Shown: positions 43,194 through 54,320, counted from the first letter of the stretch. The stretch: DNA of 64,000 bases from Lactobacillus gasseri ATCC 33323 = JCM 1131 (GCF_000014425.1 NC_008530.1:744001-808000), one strand, 5' to 3'. Translations and numbers: made by a program. Notes: generated by a model not told the origin, from the sequence alone.

Positions 43194-44891
43194 ATGCGTC
43201 AATCAAAATTTTTTATGCCAACATTAAAAGAGGCACCTTCTGATGCTGTAGCAAAAAGTCACCAATTAATGCTTAGAGGTGGTTATATTCGTCAGGTAAC
43301 TGCTGGAGTATATGCATACTTACCATTAGGTTATCGTGTATTACGTAAGGCAGAAAATATTATTGAAGAGGAAATGAACAATATTAATGTGCCTGAAATG
43401 ATTATGCCTCATTTATTGCCTGCTACTTTATGGCAAGAATCTGGTCGTTATAAAAAATATGGCGCAGAAATGTTTAAACTTCAAGATCGTCATGGTCGTG
43501 AAAGTTTGCTTGGACCGACACATGAAGAAACTTTTACTGAAATTGTTGCCAAGAATTTGAAGAGTTACAAGCAAATGCCACTTGCTTTGTATCAAATTCA
43601 AACAAAATTCCGTGATGAAAATCGTCCTCGTTTCGGCCTTCTTCGTGGTAGAGAATTTGTGATGCTTGACGGATACAGCTTTGCTGCAACTCGTGAACAA
43701 TTAGATGAACAATTTGATGATCAAAAGAGTGCATATTTAAAGATCTTTAATCGTGCTGGTGTGACTGTTCACCCAGTTATTGCTGACTCCGGTACAATGG
43801 GTGGAAAGAATTCAACTGAATTTCAAGCTCCTGCTGCAATTGGTGAAGATACAATTGCTACAAATGAAAAAGGAACATATGCCGCAAACCTTGAAATGGC
43901 TAAAAGTATTGATACCTTTAAGCAAGATCCAGAAGACGCAAAGGAATTAACTAAAGTCGCTACTCCGGGTATGGATACAATTGATAAATTGGCTGAATTT
44001 CTTAAAGTACCTGCTACCAGAATTGTTAAGAGTATTTTATATATTGCCGATGATCAAAAAGTCTTAGTTTTGATTCGTGGTGATAAAGAAATTAATGAAG
44101 TTAAATTGGGACACGTTTTAGATGCTGATGAAGTGAGAACTGCAAATGCAGATGAACTAGTAGAAATTACTGGTTCTGAAAAAGGTGGTGTAGGACCAAT
44201 TGGTGCTGACTGGGCCGATAAGATTGTTGCAGACGAAACAGTTAAGGGCTTATACAATGTAGTTGTTGGTGCCAATGAAACTGATTATCAATATCAAAAC
44301 GCTAATTTAGATCGTGACTTCAAGGTTGATGAATTTGCTGATATTCGTACAGCAAATGAAGGTGAACTAGATCCAGTTGATCATTTACCATTGAAATTTA
44401 CTACAAGTATCGAAGTTGGTCACATTTTCAAGTTAGGTACTTACTACACGAAGACTATGGGCGCTGATTTCTTAGACAACAATGGTAAGGCAAAACCCGT
44501 AATTATGGGTTCTTACGGAATTGGTGTTACAAGAATGCTTTCCGCAGCGGTTGAACAACATTTAACTGAAAACGGAATTGCTTGGCCAAAAGAAATTGCT
44601 CCGTTTGATGTTCATTTAATTCAAATGAAGATGAAAGATGAAGCTCAAACAGAATTGGCTGAAAAACTTGAAAAAGAACTTTCAACTAAGTATGATGTTT
44701 TATACGATGATAGAAATGAACGTCCAGGTGTTAAGTTTAATGATGCAGATTTAGTCGGTGCGCCATTAAGAATTACAATTGGGCGTAAGGCAAAAGATGG
44801 AATCGTAGAAGTTAAGCGTCCAACTGATGAAAAGGCTATGGAAGTTAATATTTCTGATTTGGATGCGATGATTACAAAAGAGTTAGGATAA
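43194..44891 (+). CDS. proS: Prolyl-tRNA synthetase
   Basis: A 565-residue bacterial-type class II enzyme. Motif 1 region GVYAYLPLGYRVLRK, motif 2 TKFRDENRPRFGLLRGREF (about 140-158), and motif 3 SYGIGVTRMLSA are visible. The YbaK-like editing insertion spans about 235-395 (ILYIADDQKVLVLIRGDKEINEVKL), so mischarged Ala-tRNA(Pro) can be hydrolysed. An anticodon-binding domain ends the protein. The RBS is TTGGAGGAA. It leads directly into polC. Confidence 0.97.
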   Translation: MRQSKFFMPTLKEAPSDAVAKSHQLMLRGGYIRQVTAGVYAYLPLGYRVLRKAENIIEEEMNNINVPEMIMPHLLPATLWQESGRYKKYGAEMFKLQDRHGRESLLGPTHEETFTEIVAKNLKSYKQMPLALYQIQTKFRDENRPRFGLLRGREFVMLDGYSFAATREQLDEQFDDQKSAYLKIFNRAGVTVHPVIADSGTMGGKNSTEFQAPAAIGEDTIATNEKGTYAANLEMAKSIDTFKQDPEDAKELTKVATPGMDTIDKLAEFLKVPATRIVKSILYIADDQKVLVLIRGDKEINEVKLGHVLDADEVRTANADELVEITGSEKGGVGPIGADWADKIVADETVKGLYNVVVGANETDYQYQNANLDRDFKVDEFADIRTANEGELDPVDHLPLKFTTSIEVGHIFKLGTYYTKTMGADFLDNNGKAKPVIMGSYGIGVTRMLSAAVEQHLTENGIAWPKEIAPFDVHLIQMKMKDEAQTELAEKLEKELSTKYDVLYDDRNERPGVKFNDADLVGAPLRITIGRKAKDGIVEVKRPTDEKAMEVNISDLDAMITKELG

Positions 44892-44896
44892 TTTTT

Positions 44897-47800
44897 GTGG
44901 CAAATAAAAACGAACTTTTCAAAAAACTATTAGATCAAATCAAGTTTCCTGATAAGTTTGAAGATAACGATATTGTCCAAAATGGTGAAATTGAAAACGT
45001 GGATGTATACGCTAATGAAAGAAAGTGGAAAATCCACGTTTTTTTTGATACACCACTAGATTTTGAAACTTATCGTTCTCTTAATGAACTTATTCATCAG
45101 ACATTTGAACCTTTTGTGAATGTTGAATTAATAGTCCGGACCAAGGATGGAAGTAGTAAGAATTTACCAGAATATTGGACATATGCAATTCAAAATTCGA
45201 CTAATTTGAAACCTGCAGTTCGGGAATTTTTACAAGGACAAGCCCCATATTTAGAAAAAGAAAAATGGTTGATTCCAACTCAAAACAATGTTGTGAATGG
45301 GCTTCTTTCCGAGCAAGTTTTAGCAGAACTTAATAGTGAATTTAGAAGATATGGCTTTTTTAATATCAAGTTTACTACCAAGGTCGATGAAACAAATATT
45401 GATGAAAATCTAAAAAGCTTAGAACAAGTGCAGGCTCAACATGAATCAGCAATGCAAGAATTCTATGAAAAACAACCTGCTGAACCTAAGAAAAAGATGC
45501 CTGTTAAAAGTACAAGAATGGGTAGTAATAAAGTTGATAAAAAGGCTAAGTTTATTCAGATTAAAGATTTGGAAGATGGAAGCGGCAATGTAGCTATCGA
45601 AGGTCACATCTTTAATACCGATATTCATGAATTAAAATCCGGAAGCGTAATTTTTACAGGTGAAATAACTGACTATACTGATTCAATCAGCTTTAAAAAA
45701 TTTGTTTCTGATAAGGAGCAGATTGATTATCTAAAAGAAATCAAGCCTGGCGTTTGGGCTCGTATGCAAGGTTATGCAGCTGACGACCAATATCAGCACG
45801 ATGTTGTTTTTAATATTCGTAACCTAGAATTAATTGAACATAAGGGTCGAGAAGAAAAGTATGAGGGAGAAGAAAAACGAGTTGAACTGCACCTTCATAC
45901 AAATATGAGTCAATTAGACGCAACTAGTACTGCTAGTGATTTTATTAAAACCGCTAAAAAATTTGGTCAAAAAGCAATTGCAATAACTGATCATGCTGAT
46001 GTTCAAGCATTCCCAGAAGCATATCATACCGGTGCAAGTGAGAAGATGAAGATTCTGTATGGATATGAAGCTAATATGATTGATGATCATGCTTTGCTCG
46101 TGCTTAATCCTACTGAAATGGATTATCGTGATCGTGAATATGTGATTTTTGATGTTGAAACGACAGGTCTTTCATCTGTCTATGACACTATTATCGAAAT
46201 TGGTGCTGTTAAGATGAAAAATGGTGAGGTGCTTGAAAGATTTGATGAGTTTATTAATCCTCATCATCCTTTAAGTGATACTACTATTAATTTGACATCA
46301 ATTACCGATGAAATGGTTGGAGCAGCTGACGATGAAAAGGATGTAATCAAGAAATTCAAAGATTTCTATGGAGACCGTCCTTTATGTGGTCACAATGTTC
46401 AGTTTGACGTAGGTTTTGTAAACGCTGCTTTACGTCGTGCAGGCTTAGATGAAATTTCTCAACCTGTTGTTGATACCCTTGAAGTTTCAAGACTGTTGCA
46501 TCCTGAGCAGACTCGACATACTCTTGATTCGCTAGCCAAAAAGTATAATGTTGTTTTGGAACATCACCACCGAGCTAATCAAGATGCCGAAGCTACAGGA
46601 TATTTGATGTTTAAGTTACTTGATGCTTTTAATGCTCGCTTCCATGAAGCAGATTTAGGTAAAATGAATGACTATGCGAAGTATGGTCAAGTATACAAGA
46701 GAGCTAAGCCTAGCCATATGAGTGTTCTTGCTTTGAATCAAGAAGGCTTAAAGAATATGTATAAGCTTGTTTCACTAGCAAGTACGAAATACTTTTATCG
46801 TATACCTAGAACGCCTAAATCCGAATTAAGAAAATATCATAAAGGACTATTGTTTGGCAGTGGCTGCTGGCAGGGCGATGTGTTCATCTCAATGATGCAA
46901 AAAGGATATGATGAGGCGCGTGAGAAAGCCCGCTTTTATGATTATCTTGAAGTGCAGCCACCTGCAGCTTATCAAACGCTAATCGACGATGATTTGATTA
47001 AAGATGAAGATGAATTGCATGAGATTATTCAAAATATTTATAAATTAGGTAAAGAATTGAATAAGCCAGTTGTTGCAACTGGTGACTCGCATTATGTTGA
47101 ACCCCATGAGGCCATCTATCGTAAAATTTTATTAGCTGCGCAAAAGTCAAATCCTAATCGTAATAAGAAATTACCTGATTTGCATTTTTATTCTACGCAG
47201 GAAATGTTGGATGCTTTCAGCTTTTTAGGAGAAGATGTTGCTAAAGAGATTGTAATTGAGAATACAAATAAATTAGCAGATCAAATTGAAGAAATTGCTC
47301 CTATTAAGAGTGGTTTATATCCGCCACATATTGAGAATGCAGATCAAGAAATGAAAGACCTGACTTACAACAAGGCTTATGAATTATATGGAAAACCACT
47401 ACCTAAGATTGTAGAAGATAGAATTGAACTCGAATTAAATTCGATTATTTCTAATGGATATGCTGTTATTTATCTTATTTCTCAGCGTCTTGTTGCCAAA
47501 TCAAATAAAGATGGTTATTTGGTAGGTTCTCGTGGATCAGTTGGTTCTAGTTTGGTAGCAACAATGTCTGGAATTACCGAAGTAAATCCTTTGGCTCCAC
47601 ACTATCGTTGTCCTAAATGTAAATATTCTAAATTTTTTGAAAATGGGGAATATGGTTCTGGCTACGACTTACCTGATAAAAATTGTCCGAAGTGTGGAAC
47701 TCCTTTAGTAAAAGATGGGCAGGACATCCCCTTTGCCACTTTCTTAGGCTTCCACGGAGATAAGGTTCCGGATATCGATTTGAACTTCTCTGGAGACTAT

Positions 47801-49195
47801 CAGCCAGTAGCTCATAACTATATTCGTGTGATGTTTGGTCCAGATAATTCATTTAGGGCTGGTACAATTGCGACTGTTGCTGATAAGACAGCTTATGGAT
47901 ATGTAAAGCATTATGAAGATGAAAATGAATTGCATTTAAGAAATGCTGAGCTTGATCGTTTAGCTGCCGGTGCTTCCGGGGTGAAGAGAACAACTGGTCA
48001 GCACCCAGCTGGAATTGTTGTTGTTCCCGATGATATGGATATTTATGACTTTACTCCTGTGCAGTATCCTGCTGATGATTTAAGTGCAGCTTGGCTTACA
48101 ACGCACTTTGATTTCCACTCTATTCACGATAATATTTTGAAATTTGATATTCTAGGGCATGATGACCCAACTATGATCAGAATGCTGCAAGATTTATCAG
48201 GAATTGACCCATTAACTATTCCGCCTGATGATCCAGGAGTAATGTCCTTATTTTCAAGTCCCAAAATTTTAGGTGTTACTCCTGAGCAAATTCAGTCAAA
48301 GACTGGTACTTTGGGTGTTCCAGAATTTGGTACAAAATTTGTTCGAGGAATGCTTGAAGAAACAAAGCCAACCACTTTTTCAGAATTGTTGCAGATTTCA
48401 GGTTTGTCTCACGGGACTGATGTATGGTTAGGAAATGCAGAAGATTTAATTAATAACGGAACTTGCAAGTTAAAGAACGTAATTGGTTGTCGTGATAACA
48501 TCATGATGGACTTAATTCACTGGGGAGTAAAACCAGAAGTTGCTTTCTTTACAATGGAATCTGTACGTCATGGTAAGGGAATTAGTGATGAAAACATGGA
48601 AATTCTGAAGAAAAATGATAAGATTCCTGACTGGTACATTCCTTCTTGTTTGAAGATTAAGTATATGTTCCCTAAGGCCCATGCTACAGCCTATATCTTA
48701 ATGGCACTTAGAATTGCTTGGTTTAAGGTATATTATCCAGTAATTTATTATGCTTCTTATTTCTCAGTTCGGGCTGATTTGTTTGATTTAGTTGCAATGA
48801 GTCATGGAAAGAACACAGTAAAGGCTGCAATGAAGGAAATCCAAGATAAAGGAATGGACGTTTCTGCTAAGGATAAGTCGTTACTTACTGTTCTTGAAAT
48901 TGCAAATGAATGTTTAGAACGTGGTATAAAGATTAAGATGGTCGATGTGAATGAATCTGAAGCAATGGACTTTAAGATTATTGATGATCATACTATTCTA
49001 GCTCCATTTAATGCAGTTCCAGGTTTAGGTGATAATGCTGCTAAGCAAATTGTTGCTGCGCGCGCAGAGCAGAAGTTTCTTTCAAAGGAAGATCTTGCAA
49101 CACGAGGGAAAGTATCACAAACAATAATGGAATACTTTGAGAACAATGGAGTTCTTGAAGGGATGCCAGATCAAAATCAATTATCACTATTTTAG
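44897..49195 (+). CDS. polC: DNA polymerase III PolC (alpha subunit with 3'-5' exonuclease)
   Basis: A 1432-residue Gram-positive replicative polymerase of normal length. The N-terminal OB region leads to a PHP domain (VELHLHTNMSQ near 330) interrupted by the proofreading exonuclease (YVIFDVETTGL near 414 to HRANQDAEATGYL). Four cysteines near 905-935 (CPKC twice) form the zinc module. The catalytic palm has PDIDLNFSGDY near 957, and helix-hairpin-helix elements follow. GTG is the start. The AGGATAA RBS lies in the end of proS, so translation is coupled. Confidence 0.98.
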   Translation: MANKNELFKKLLDQIKFPDKFEDNDIVQNGEIENVDVYANERKWKIHVFFDTPLDFETYRSLNELIHQTFEPFVNVELIVRTKDGSSKNLPEYWTYAIQNSTNLKPAVREFLQGQAPYLEKEKWLIPTQNNVVNGLLSEQVLAELNSEFRRYGFFNIKFTTKVDETNIDENLKSLEQVQAQHESAMQEFYEKQPAEPKKKMPVKSTRMGSNKVDKKAKFIQIKDLEDGSGNVAIEGHIFNTDIHELKSGSVIFTGEITDYTDSISFKKFVSDKEQIDYLKEIKPGVWARMQGYAADDQYQHDVVFNIRNLELIEHKGREEKYEGEEKRVELHLHTNMSQLDATSTASDFIKTAKKFGQKAIAITDHADVQAFPEAYHTGASEKMKILYGYEANMIDDHALLVLNPTEMDYRDREYVIFDVETTGLSSVYDTIIEIGAVKMKNGEVLERFDEFINPHHPLSDTTINLTSITDEMVGAADDEKDVIKKFKDFYGDRPLCGHNVQFDVGFVNAALRRAGLDEISQPVVDTLEVSRLLHPEQTRHTLDSLAKKYNVVLEHHHRANQDAEATGYLMFKLLDAFNARFHEADLGKMNDYAKYGQVYKRAKPSHMSVLALNQEGLKNMYKLVSLASTKYFYRIPRTPKSELRKYHKGLLFGSGCWQGDVFISMMQKGYDEAREKARFYDYLEVQPPAAYQTLIDDDLIKDEDELHEIIQNIYKLGKELNKPVVATGDSHYVEPHEAIYRKILLAAQKSNPNRNKKLPDLHFYSTQEMLDAFSFLGEDVAKEIVIENTNKLADQIEEIAPIKSGLYPPHIENADQEMKDLTYNKAYELYGKPLPKIVEDRIELELNSIISNGYAVIYLISQRLVAKSNKDGYLVGSRGSVGSSLVATMSGITEVNPLAPHYRCPKCKYSKFFENGEYGSGYDLPDKNCPKCGTPLVKDGQDIPFATFLGFHGDKVPDIDLNFSGDYQPVAHNYIRVMFGPDNSFRAGTIATVADKTAYGYVKHYEDENELHLRNAELDRLAAGASGVKRTTGQHPAGIVVVPDDMDIYDFTPVQYPADDLSAAWLTTHFDFHSIHDNILKFDILGHDDPTMIRMLQDLSGIDPLTIPPDDPGVMSLFSSPKILGVTPEQIQSKTGTLGVPEFGTKFVRGMLEETKPTTFSELLQISGLSHGTDVWLGNAEDLINNGTCKLKNVIGCRDNIMMDLIHWGVKPEVAFFTMESVRHGKGISDENMEILKKNDKIPDWYIPSCLKIKYMFPKAHATAYILMALRIAWFKVYYPVIYYASYFSVRADLFDLVAMSHGKNTVKAAMKEIQDKGMDVSAKDKSLLTVLEIANECLERGIKIKMVDVNESEAMDFKIIDDHTILAPFNAVPGLGDNAAKQIVAARAEQKFLSKEDLATRGKVSQTIMEYFENNGVLEGMPDQNQLSLF

Positions 49196-49203
49196 TGTGT
49201 TAA

Positions 49204-49232
49204 TTTACAAATATTAGTAAATATGCTATTCT
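49204..49232 (+). promoter_or_regulatory. Promoter of the rimP-nusA-infB operon
   Basis: TTTACA and TATTCT are separated by 17 bases, with TGC before the -10 (extended). It starts 9 bases after the polC stop, with transcript start near 49239. Confidence 0.75.
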
Positions 49233-49257
49233 AAGAACGAAGTTCGAATAGCAAATT

Positions 49258-49286
49258 CGAGTGAGCAGTAATGCTCACTCTTTTTA
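49258..49286 (+). terminator. Terminator/attenuator in the rimP leader
   Basis: GAGTGAGCA pairs with TGCTCACTC around GTAA, followed by five T residues. It lies between the operon promoter and the rimP RBS (GGAGG), so it can control the whole operon. Competing CGAA/TTCG elements at 49239-49259 could form alternative hairpins. It could also serve polC read-through. Confidence 0.8.
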
Positions 49287-49302
49287 TTACGGAGGAAGAG
49301 AT

Positions 49303-49779
49303 TTGACAAAGGTTACCGAATTGGTGGCAGACGTAGTTACGCCTTTAGCTGAAGCAAGAGGTGATGAACTGGTCGATGTTGAATATGTAAAGGAAAAGAA
49401 GCAATATTATCTTCGCATTTATGTTGATCGTCGCCCAGGCGGAATCGATATTGAAGAGATCGCAAATTTGAGTGAATTGGTATCAGAAAAGCTAGATGAA
49501 TTAGATCCTGATCCTTTTCCTGAGCCGTATATTTTAGAGCTTTCATCTCCTGGTTTAGAGCGTCCAATTAAAAATGAAAAAGATTGGGAGCGCGCCAAAG
49601 GATCATACATTCATGTTAGTCTTTATCAAAAAATTGATGGAGAAAAGACTTATGAAGGTACTTTAAAAGATCTCAATCAAAATCAGATCGTCTTAGAAGT
49701 AAAGATCAAAACACGACGCAAAGAAATAACAATTCCTCGAAAGGTAATTGCTTCTAGTCGCTTTGCAGTTGAATTTTAG
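49303..49779 (+). CDS. rimP: Ribosome maturation factor RimP
   Basis: A 158-residue 30S assembly factor. The N-terminal domain includes [20 protein letters not shown] and [21 protein letters not shown], followed by [13 protein letters not shown], then the C-terminal SH3-like barrel. TTG at 49303 is chosen because ACGGAGGAAG lies at the right distance. An in-frame GTG at 49261 lies inside the terminator hairpin and is rejected. First gene of rimP-nusA-ylxR-ylxQ-infB-rbfA. Confidence 0.95.
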   Translation: MTKVTELVADVVTPLAEARGDELVDVEYVKEKKQYYLRIYVDRRPGGIDIEEIANLSELVSEKLDELDPDPFPEPYILELSSPGLERPIKNEKDWERAKGSYIHVSLYQKIDGEKTYEGTLKDLNQNQIVLEVKIKTRRKEITIPRKVIASSRFAVEF

Positions 49780-49798
49780 AAAGGATGATCAAAAACTT

Positions 49799-51019
49799 AT
49801 GTCTAAAGAAATGGTGGAAGCTTTTGCAACCTTAGAAAAAGAAAAAGGCATCAAGCAAGAAATTATTGTTGATGCAATTAAGGCTGCCTTAGTAGCTGCA
49901 TATAAGAAAAATTATAATCAAGCTCAAAATGTTGAAGTTGTTTTTGATGAAAAGAAGGGTAACTTCAAGGTTAATGCAATTAAGACAGTTGTTGATGAAG
50001 TTCAAGATAGTCGTCTTGAAGTAAGTCTTAAAGATGCACTTGAAATTAATCGTGCGTATGAAGTTGGCGATGAAATTCGCTTTGAAGTAACTCCTAAAGA
50101 TTTCGGTCGTTTAGCTGCACAAACTGCTAAGCAAGTTATTATGCAACGTTTGCGTGAAGCTGAAAGAGAACATATTATTAGTGAATATTCTCAATATAAG
50201 GATGAAATCGTTACTGGTACGGTTGAAAGACGTGACAATCGCTTTGTTTACGTAAAGATCGGTAATGTTGAAGCCGTAATGACACATAATGATCAATTAC
50301 CAGGTGAAAATTACAACCCTCAAGATAAAGTTCGTGTTTTAGTAACTAGAGTAGGGTCAGATTCAAAAGGAGCTCAAATTACAGTTTCTAGAACTGCACC
50401 TGATTTAGTAAAACGTCTCTTTGAACAAGAAGTTCCAGAAGTTTATGATGGAACCGTTGAGATTGTATCAATTGCTCGTGAAGCTGGAGACAGAACTAAG
50501 ATTGCAGTTAAGAGTAATGATCCTGATATTGATCCAGTTGGGACCTTAGTAGGACCAAAGGGTACTCGTGTTCAAAATATTGTTAATGAATTAGGCGGAG
50601 AAAATATCGACGTTGTAAAATACGAAGAGAATCCATCTGATTTTATTGCCAACGCTTTGAATCCTGCAGAAGTAATTGCAGTTCAATTTAGTGGTGATGA
50701 TGATGACAAGAATGCCCTAGTAATTGTTCCTGATTACCAATTGTCTTTAGCTATCGGAAAACGTGGACAGAATGTTCGCCTTGCTGCTCGTTTGACAGGT
50801 TATAAGATTGACATTAAGCCAGAATCTCAAGTTGAGTTTGTCGATTCTGAAGGCGATGACGTTGAAACAGATCAAGATATCGATGATAGTAATGTATCAA
50901 ATGAAGAAGCAACAGAATCTACTGCTGAACAACTAGAAGAAGATTCAAGCGAAGATTTTCCAAATGGGGAAGATGTTGATTCAGCATTAGATGATGATGC
51001 AGATAAAGATGAGGAATAG
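49799..51019 (+). CDS. nusA: Transcription termination/antitermination factor NusA
   Basis: A 406-residue RNA-polymerase-binding factor that affects pausing, termination and antitermination. The N-terminal domain (about 1-125) is followed by an S1 domain (GTVERRDNRFVYVKIG, near 140) and two KH domains (VGPKGTRVQNIV near 255; IGKRGQNVRLAARLTGYKI near 320-338). A C-terminal acidic tail of roughly 55 residues (rich in Asp and Glu) ends the protein. The ATG at 49799 is used. An in-frame upstream TTG at 49748 overlaps rimP. Confidence 0.96.
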   Translation: MSKEMVEAFATLEKEKGIKQEIIVDAIKAALVAAYKKNYNQAQNVEVVFDEKKGNFKVNAIKTVVDEVQDSRLEVSLKDALEINRAYEVGDEIRFEVTPKDFGRLAAQTAKQVIMQRLREAEREHIISEYSQYKDEIVTGTVERRDNRFVYVKIGNVEAVMTHNDQLPGENYNPQDKVRVLVTRVGSDSKGAQITVSRTAPDLVKRLFEQEVPEVYDGTVEIVSIAREAGDRTKIAVKSNDPDIDPVGTLVGPKGTRVQNIVNELGGENIDVVKYEENPSDFIANALNPAEVIAVQFSGDDDDKNALVIVPDYQLSLAIGKRGQNVRLAARLTGYKIDIKPESQVEFVDSEGDDVETDQDIDDSNVSNEEATESTAEQLEEDSSEDFPNGEDVDSALDDDADKDEE

Positions 51020-51029
51020 GTGACTTTCT

Positions 51030-51326
51030 TTGAAAAAAAGAAAAATTCCAATGCGTAAGGATCTATTGACTAATACTATGCAACCTAAAAAAGAATTAGT
51101 CCGCGTAGTTGTTGACAAGGATAAAAATATTTCAGTGGATCCAACTGGAAAGAAGTCAGGTCGAGGAGCCTATGTATCTTTAGAGCCCGATAAGATCGCA
51201 GAAGCGAAAAAAAATCAGGTTTTAGAAAAGAGCCTAGGTGTTAAAGTTTCAGCTGACTTTTATGATGATCTTTATGCATATGTTGATCATCAAAAAGCAA
51301 GAAAAGAATTGTTTGGTGATAAATAA
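51030..51326 (+). CDS. ylxR: YlxR family RNA-binding protein (RnpM-like)
   Basis: A 98-residue basic protein with the family patterns KIPMRKDLLTNTMQPKKELVRVV and GRGAYVSL. Family members bind RNA, and a Bacillus homologue has been reported to affect RNase P. The TTG start at 51030 follows TAGGTGA. A later in-frame ATG at 51051 would remove the conserved basic start. It is always found between nusA and infB in Firmicutes. Confidence 0.9.
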   Translation: MKKRKIPMRKDLLTNTMQPKKELVRVVVDKDKNISVDPTGKKSGRGAYVSLEPDKIAEAKKNQVLEKSLGVKVSADFYDDLYAYVDHQKARKELFGDK

Positions 51327-51328
51327 TT

Positions 51329-51640
51329 TTGCACAACAAACAAAAAACTTTGAATTTACTTGGATTAGCGCAAAAAGCTGGAAAGCTAGCAACAGGATTT
51401 GATGCAGTAAAAATATCTTTAAGCAAAAATCAAGCAAAGTTAATTTTTGTTGGTAGTGATGTGAGTCAGAATACTAAAGATAAGCTTGCTTTTTTGATGC
51501 GTAAAAAAGATGTTAAATTAGTTGATGTATTTTCTAGCGCTGAAATAACACAGGCACTTGGAAAAGAAAGAAAATTAGTTTCTGTTACAGATGCAGGCTT
51601 CAGCAAAGCAATGATAAAGAATTTAAACGAAGGAGTGTGA
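51329..51640 (+). CDS. ylxQ: YlxQ-like L7Ae family ribosomal protein
   Basis: A 103-residue L7Ae/L30e/Gadd45-fold protein. [19 protein letters not shown] and [17 protein letters not shown] are typical. Homologues bind kink-turn RNA. The TTG start is two bases after the ylxR stop. Its stop is four bases before the infB ATG. Confidence 0.9.
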   Translation: MHNKQKTLNLLGLAQKAGKLATGFDAVKISLSKNQAKLIFVGSDVSQNTKDKLAFLMRKKDVKLVDVFSSAEITQALGKERKLVSVTDAGFSKAMIKNLNEGV

Positions 51641-51644
51641 TTTG

Positions 51645-54290
51645 ATGGCTAAAAAGCGTATTTATGAAGTAGCGAAAGAATTAGGCATTGAAAACAAAAT
51701 TGTTGTAAAAAAGGCACAAGATTTGGGTTTTGATGTAAAGAGCCACATGTCCTCCCTAGATGATAAGCAAGTCTCTAAGTTAGTAGATAGTTTTAAGTCT
51801 GCTAATACTACTAAGCCATCTACTGAAAAGGATTCGAAAAATTCAAGTCGTAAAGAAAAAACAAAAATAAAGGTTTCTGTAGGTGCAATTCGTCGTCGTG
51901 ATAATAAAAATGATCACGATAATCGCCATGGTAATAATAAACGCAGAAACAATAAATTTAAAAAACAACAAAATGATCGTCGTGCTGAACGAAATAAACC
52001 GCAAACAGAAGCTAAATCTGCAGCACGTGATTTATTGAATAAATTTAAGAAAAAGCAACGAGCTGAAGCTAGTGAATTAAACGCTCAGACTGAAGCTTCC
52101 CGCCGTAAATGGCATCAAGAACAAAATCCTCAAAGATCAAAGGTTAAAAAAGTGGAAAATACTCGTAAGCCAAAAGAAGAAAAACTTGAAGGAGCTGCAG
52201 CTGTTAAAGCTCGTGTACAAGCTTCACAAAAACCAGTTGGTCCAAAGATTATTAAACCATCGCCGGCAAGAAATAAGGCAAAGAGACCTACTGTGAAGAA
52301 GGTAGAACCAATTGCTCCAGTTGTACCTGCTCCTCAAAAAGAAGAAACAAAACCAACTCGCAAAAAAGACTTTACTCGTAAGAAACGTGAAGTGCCAGAT
52401 TATGAACGCGAAAGAAGCGAACATTCTGATAAGGCACGTCGCCGTAGAAATAAGAAAAATAAGCGTATTAATCAAAGTAAAGAAATTAAAAAGCAACCAA
52501 CGCAAAGAAAGGAACGTCCATTGCCAGAAACATTGGTTTATGAAGAAGGCATGAATGCTCAAGATTTAGGAAAACTTCTTCATAGGGAGCCTGCTGAAAT
52601 TGTTAAGAAGCTCTTTATGCTTGGTGTCATGACTAACCAAAATCAGTCTTTGGACAAAGATACTATTGAACTCCTAGCAGCTGAATATGGTATTGAAGCA
52701 CAAGAAAAAGTGCATGAAGATATTTCAGATATTGATACTTTGTACACTAAAGAAATGGAAGAATCAAAAGCTTCTAAGCATCAAGAAAAGCGTCCTCCAG
52801 TTGTTACAATCATGGGTCACGTTGACCATGGGAAGACCACTTTACTTGATAGATTACGTCATACTAATGTTTCTGAACATGAAGCAGGTGGTATTACTCA
52901 AAAGATTGGTGCTTACCAAGTACGAATCGATGATCGTTTGATTACTTTCTTAGATACTCCAGGACACGCAGCCTTTTCTAACATGCGTGCTCGCGGTGCT
53001 GAAATTACTGACATTGTTGTTTTAGTAGTTGCAGCAGATGATGGTGTAATGCCACAAACAATTGAAGCTATTGACCATGCTAAGAGTGCTGGTGTGCCAA
53101 TTATCGTTGCTGTTAACAAGATTGATAAGCCAGGTGCAAATCCAGATCATGTAATGGAACAACTTATGAAATATGGCTTAGTTCCTGAAGACTGGGGCGG
53201 CGATACAATCTTTGTTAAGATTTCTGCTAAGACAGGTAAAAATGTTGAAGAACTCTTGCAAATGATCTTGCTTCAAGCCGATGTTATGGAACTTAAAGCT
53301 GATCCTGATCAAAAGGCGATTGGTACTGTAATTGAAGCTCGTCTTGATAAAGGACGCGGTTCAGTTGCCGATGTTTTGGTTCAACAAGGTACTTTGAAGG
53401 TTGGAGATCCAATTGTTGTTGGCGATACGTTTGGTCGTGTTCGTGTTATGACTAACGATAAGGGACGTAGAGTCAAAAAGGCAACTCCATCTGCTCCTGT
53501 TGAAATTACTGGATTGAATGATGTTCCAGAAGCAGCTGATAAGTTAGTAGTCTTTGAAGATGAAAAGACAGCTAGAAGTGTTGGTGAGCAACGCGCTAAG
53601 AATGCTTTAGAGAAACAACGTGAGAATGTCCAACATGTTACTTTGGATAATTTGTTTGACACAATGAAGAAAGAAAACATGAAGGAAGTTGACATCGTTC
53701 TTAAGGCCGATGTTCAAGGTTCAGCTGAAGCATTGCAACAATCTCTTGAAAAGATTGAAGTTGAAGGCGTAAGAGTTAACATTATTCACTCTGGTGTTGG
53801 TGCAATCAATGAATCTGATGTTACCTTAGCTGGTGCTTCAAATGCATTTATTGTTGGATTTAATGTTAGACCAACTAATACTGCTAAGAGTCAAGCAGAT
53901 GCTGAAGGTGTAGATATTCGTCTTTATAACATTATTTACAAGGTTATGGACGATGTTGAAGCTGCTATGAAGGGTATGCTTGAACCTACATACGAAGAAA
54001 AGGTTACTGGAAACTTAACTGTACGTGAAACTTGGAAGGTATCTAAGATCGGAACAATTGCTGGTGCTTTTGTTGATAATGGATATGTTACTAGAGATTC
54101 CGGTATCCGTGTAATTCGTGACGGTATTGTTAAATATGATGGAAAAGTTGCATCTCTTAAGCGTTTCAAGGATGACGTTAAGGAAGTTAAGCAAGGATTC
54201 GATTGTGGTATCACCATTGAAAACTTCAATGATATCAAGGTTGACGATCAACTTGAAGCCTACGAAATGCAAGAGGTACCTGTTAAATAG
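51645..54290 (+). CDS. infB: Translation initiation factor IF-2
   Basis: An 881-residue GTPase that delivers initiator tRNA to the 30S subunit. An N-terminal IF2N domain is followed by a very basic, low-complexity linker (about 50-290, rich in Lys, Arg and Gln). A second IF2N region lies near 300-355. The G domain has [14 protein letters not shown] near 390, DTPGHAAF and NKIDKPGAN. Two beta-barrels and the C-terminal fMet-tRNA domain (ending QEVPVK) follow. The ATG at 51645 is preferred over TTG at 51642, given GAAGGAGTG spacing. Confidence 0.98.
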   Translation: MAKKRIYEVAKELGIENKIVVKKAQDLGFDVKSHMSSLDDKQVSKLVDSFKSANTTKPSTEKDSKNSSRKEKTKIKVSVGAIRRRDNKNDHDNRHGNNKRRNNKFKKQQNDRRAERNKPQTEAKSAARDLLNKFKKKQRAEASELNAQTEASRRKWHQEQNPQRSKVKKVENTRKPKEEKLEGAAAVKARVQASQKPVGPKIIKPSPARNKAKRPTVKKVEPIAPVVPAPQKEETKPTRKKDFTRKKREVPDYERERSEHSDKARRRRNKKNKRINQSKEIKKQPTQRKERPLPETLVYEEGMNAQDLGKLLHREPAEIVKKLFMLGVMTNQNQSLDKDTIELLAAEYGIEAQEKVHEDISDIDTLYTKEMEESKASKHQEKRPPVVTIMGHVDHGKTTLLDRLRHTNVSEHEAGGITQKIGAYQVRIDDRLITFLDTPGHAAFSNMRARGAEITDIVVLVVAADDGVMPQTIEAIDHAKSAGVPIIVAVNKIDKPGANPDHVMEQLMKYGLVPEDWGGDTIFVKISAKTGKNVEELLQMILLQADVMELKADPDQKAIGTVIEARLDKGRGSVADVLVQQGTLKVGDPIVVGDTFGRVRVMTNDKGRRVKKATPSAPVEITGLNDVPEAADKLVVFEDEKTARSVGEQRAKNALEKQRENVQHVTLDNLFDTMKKENMKEVDIVLKADVQGSAEALQQSLEKIEVEGVRVNIIHSGVGAINESDVTLAGASNAFIVGFNVRPTNTAKSQADAEGVDIRLYNIIYKVMDDVEAAMKGMLEPTYEEKVTGNLTVRETWKVSKIGTIAGAFVDNGYVTRDSGIRVIRDGIVKYDGKVASLKRFKDDVKEVKQGFDCGITIENFNDIKVDDQLEAYEMQEVPVK

Positions 54291-54320
54291 GCATCTTTTT
54301 TCACAAAAAGGAGCTTAATT

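Noticed and set aside
52224-52562. 112-codon minus-strand frame opposite infB
   Set aside because: It is the complement of the basic low-complexity infB linker, with a Phe/Trp-rich product typical of shadow frames.
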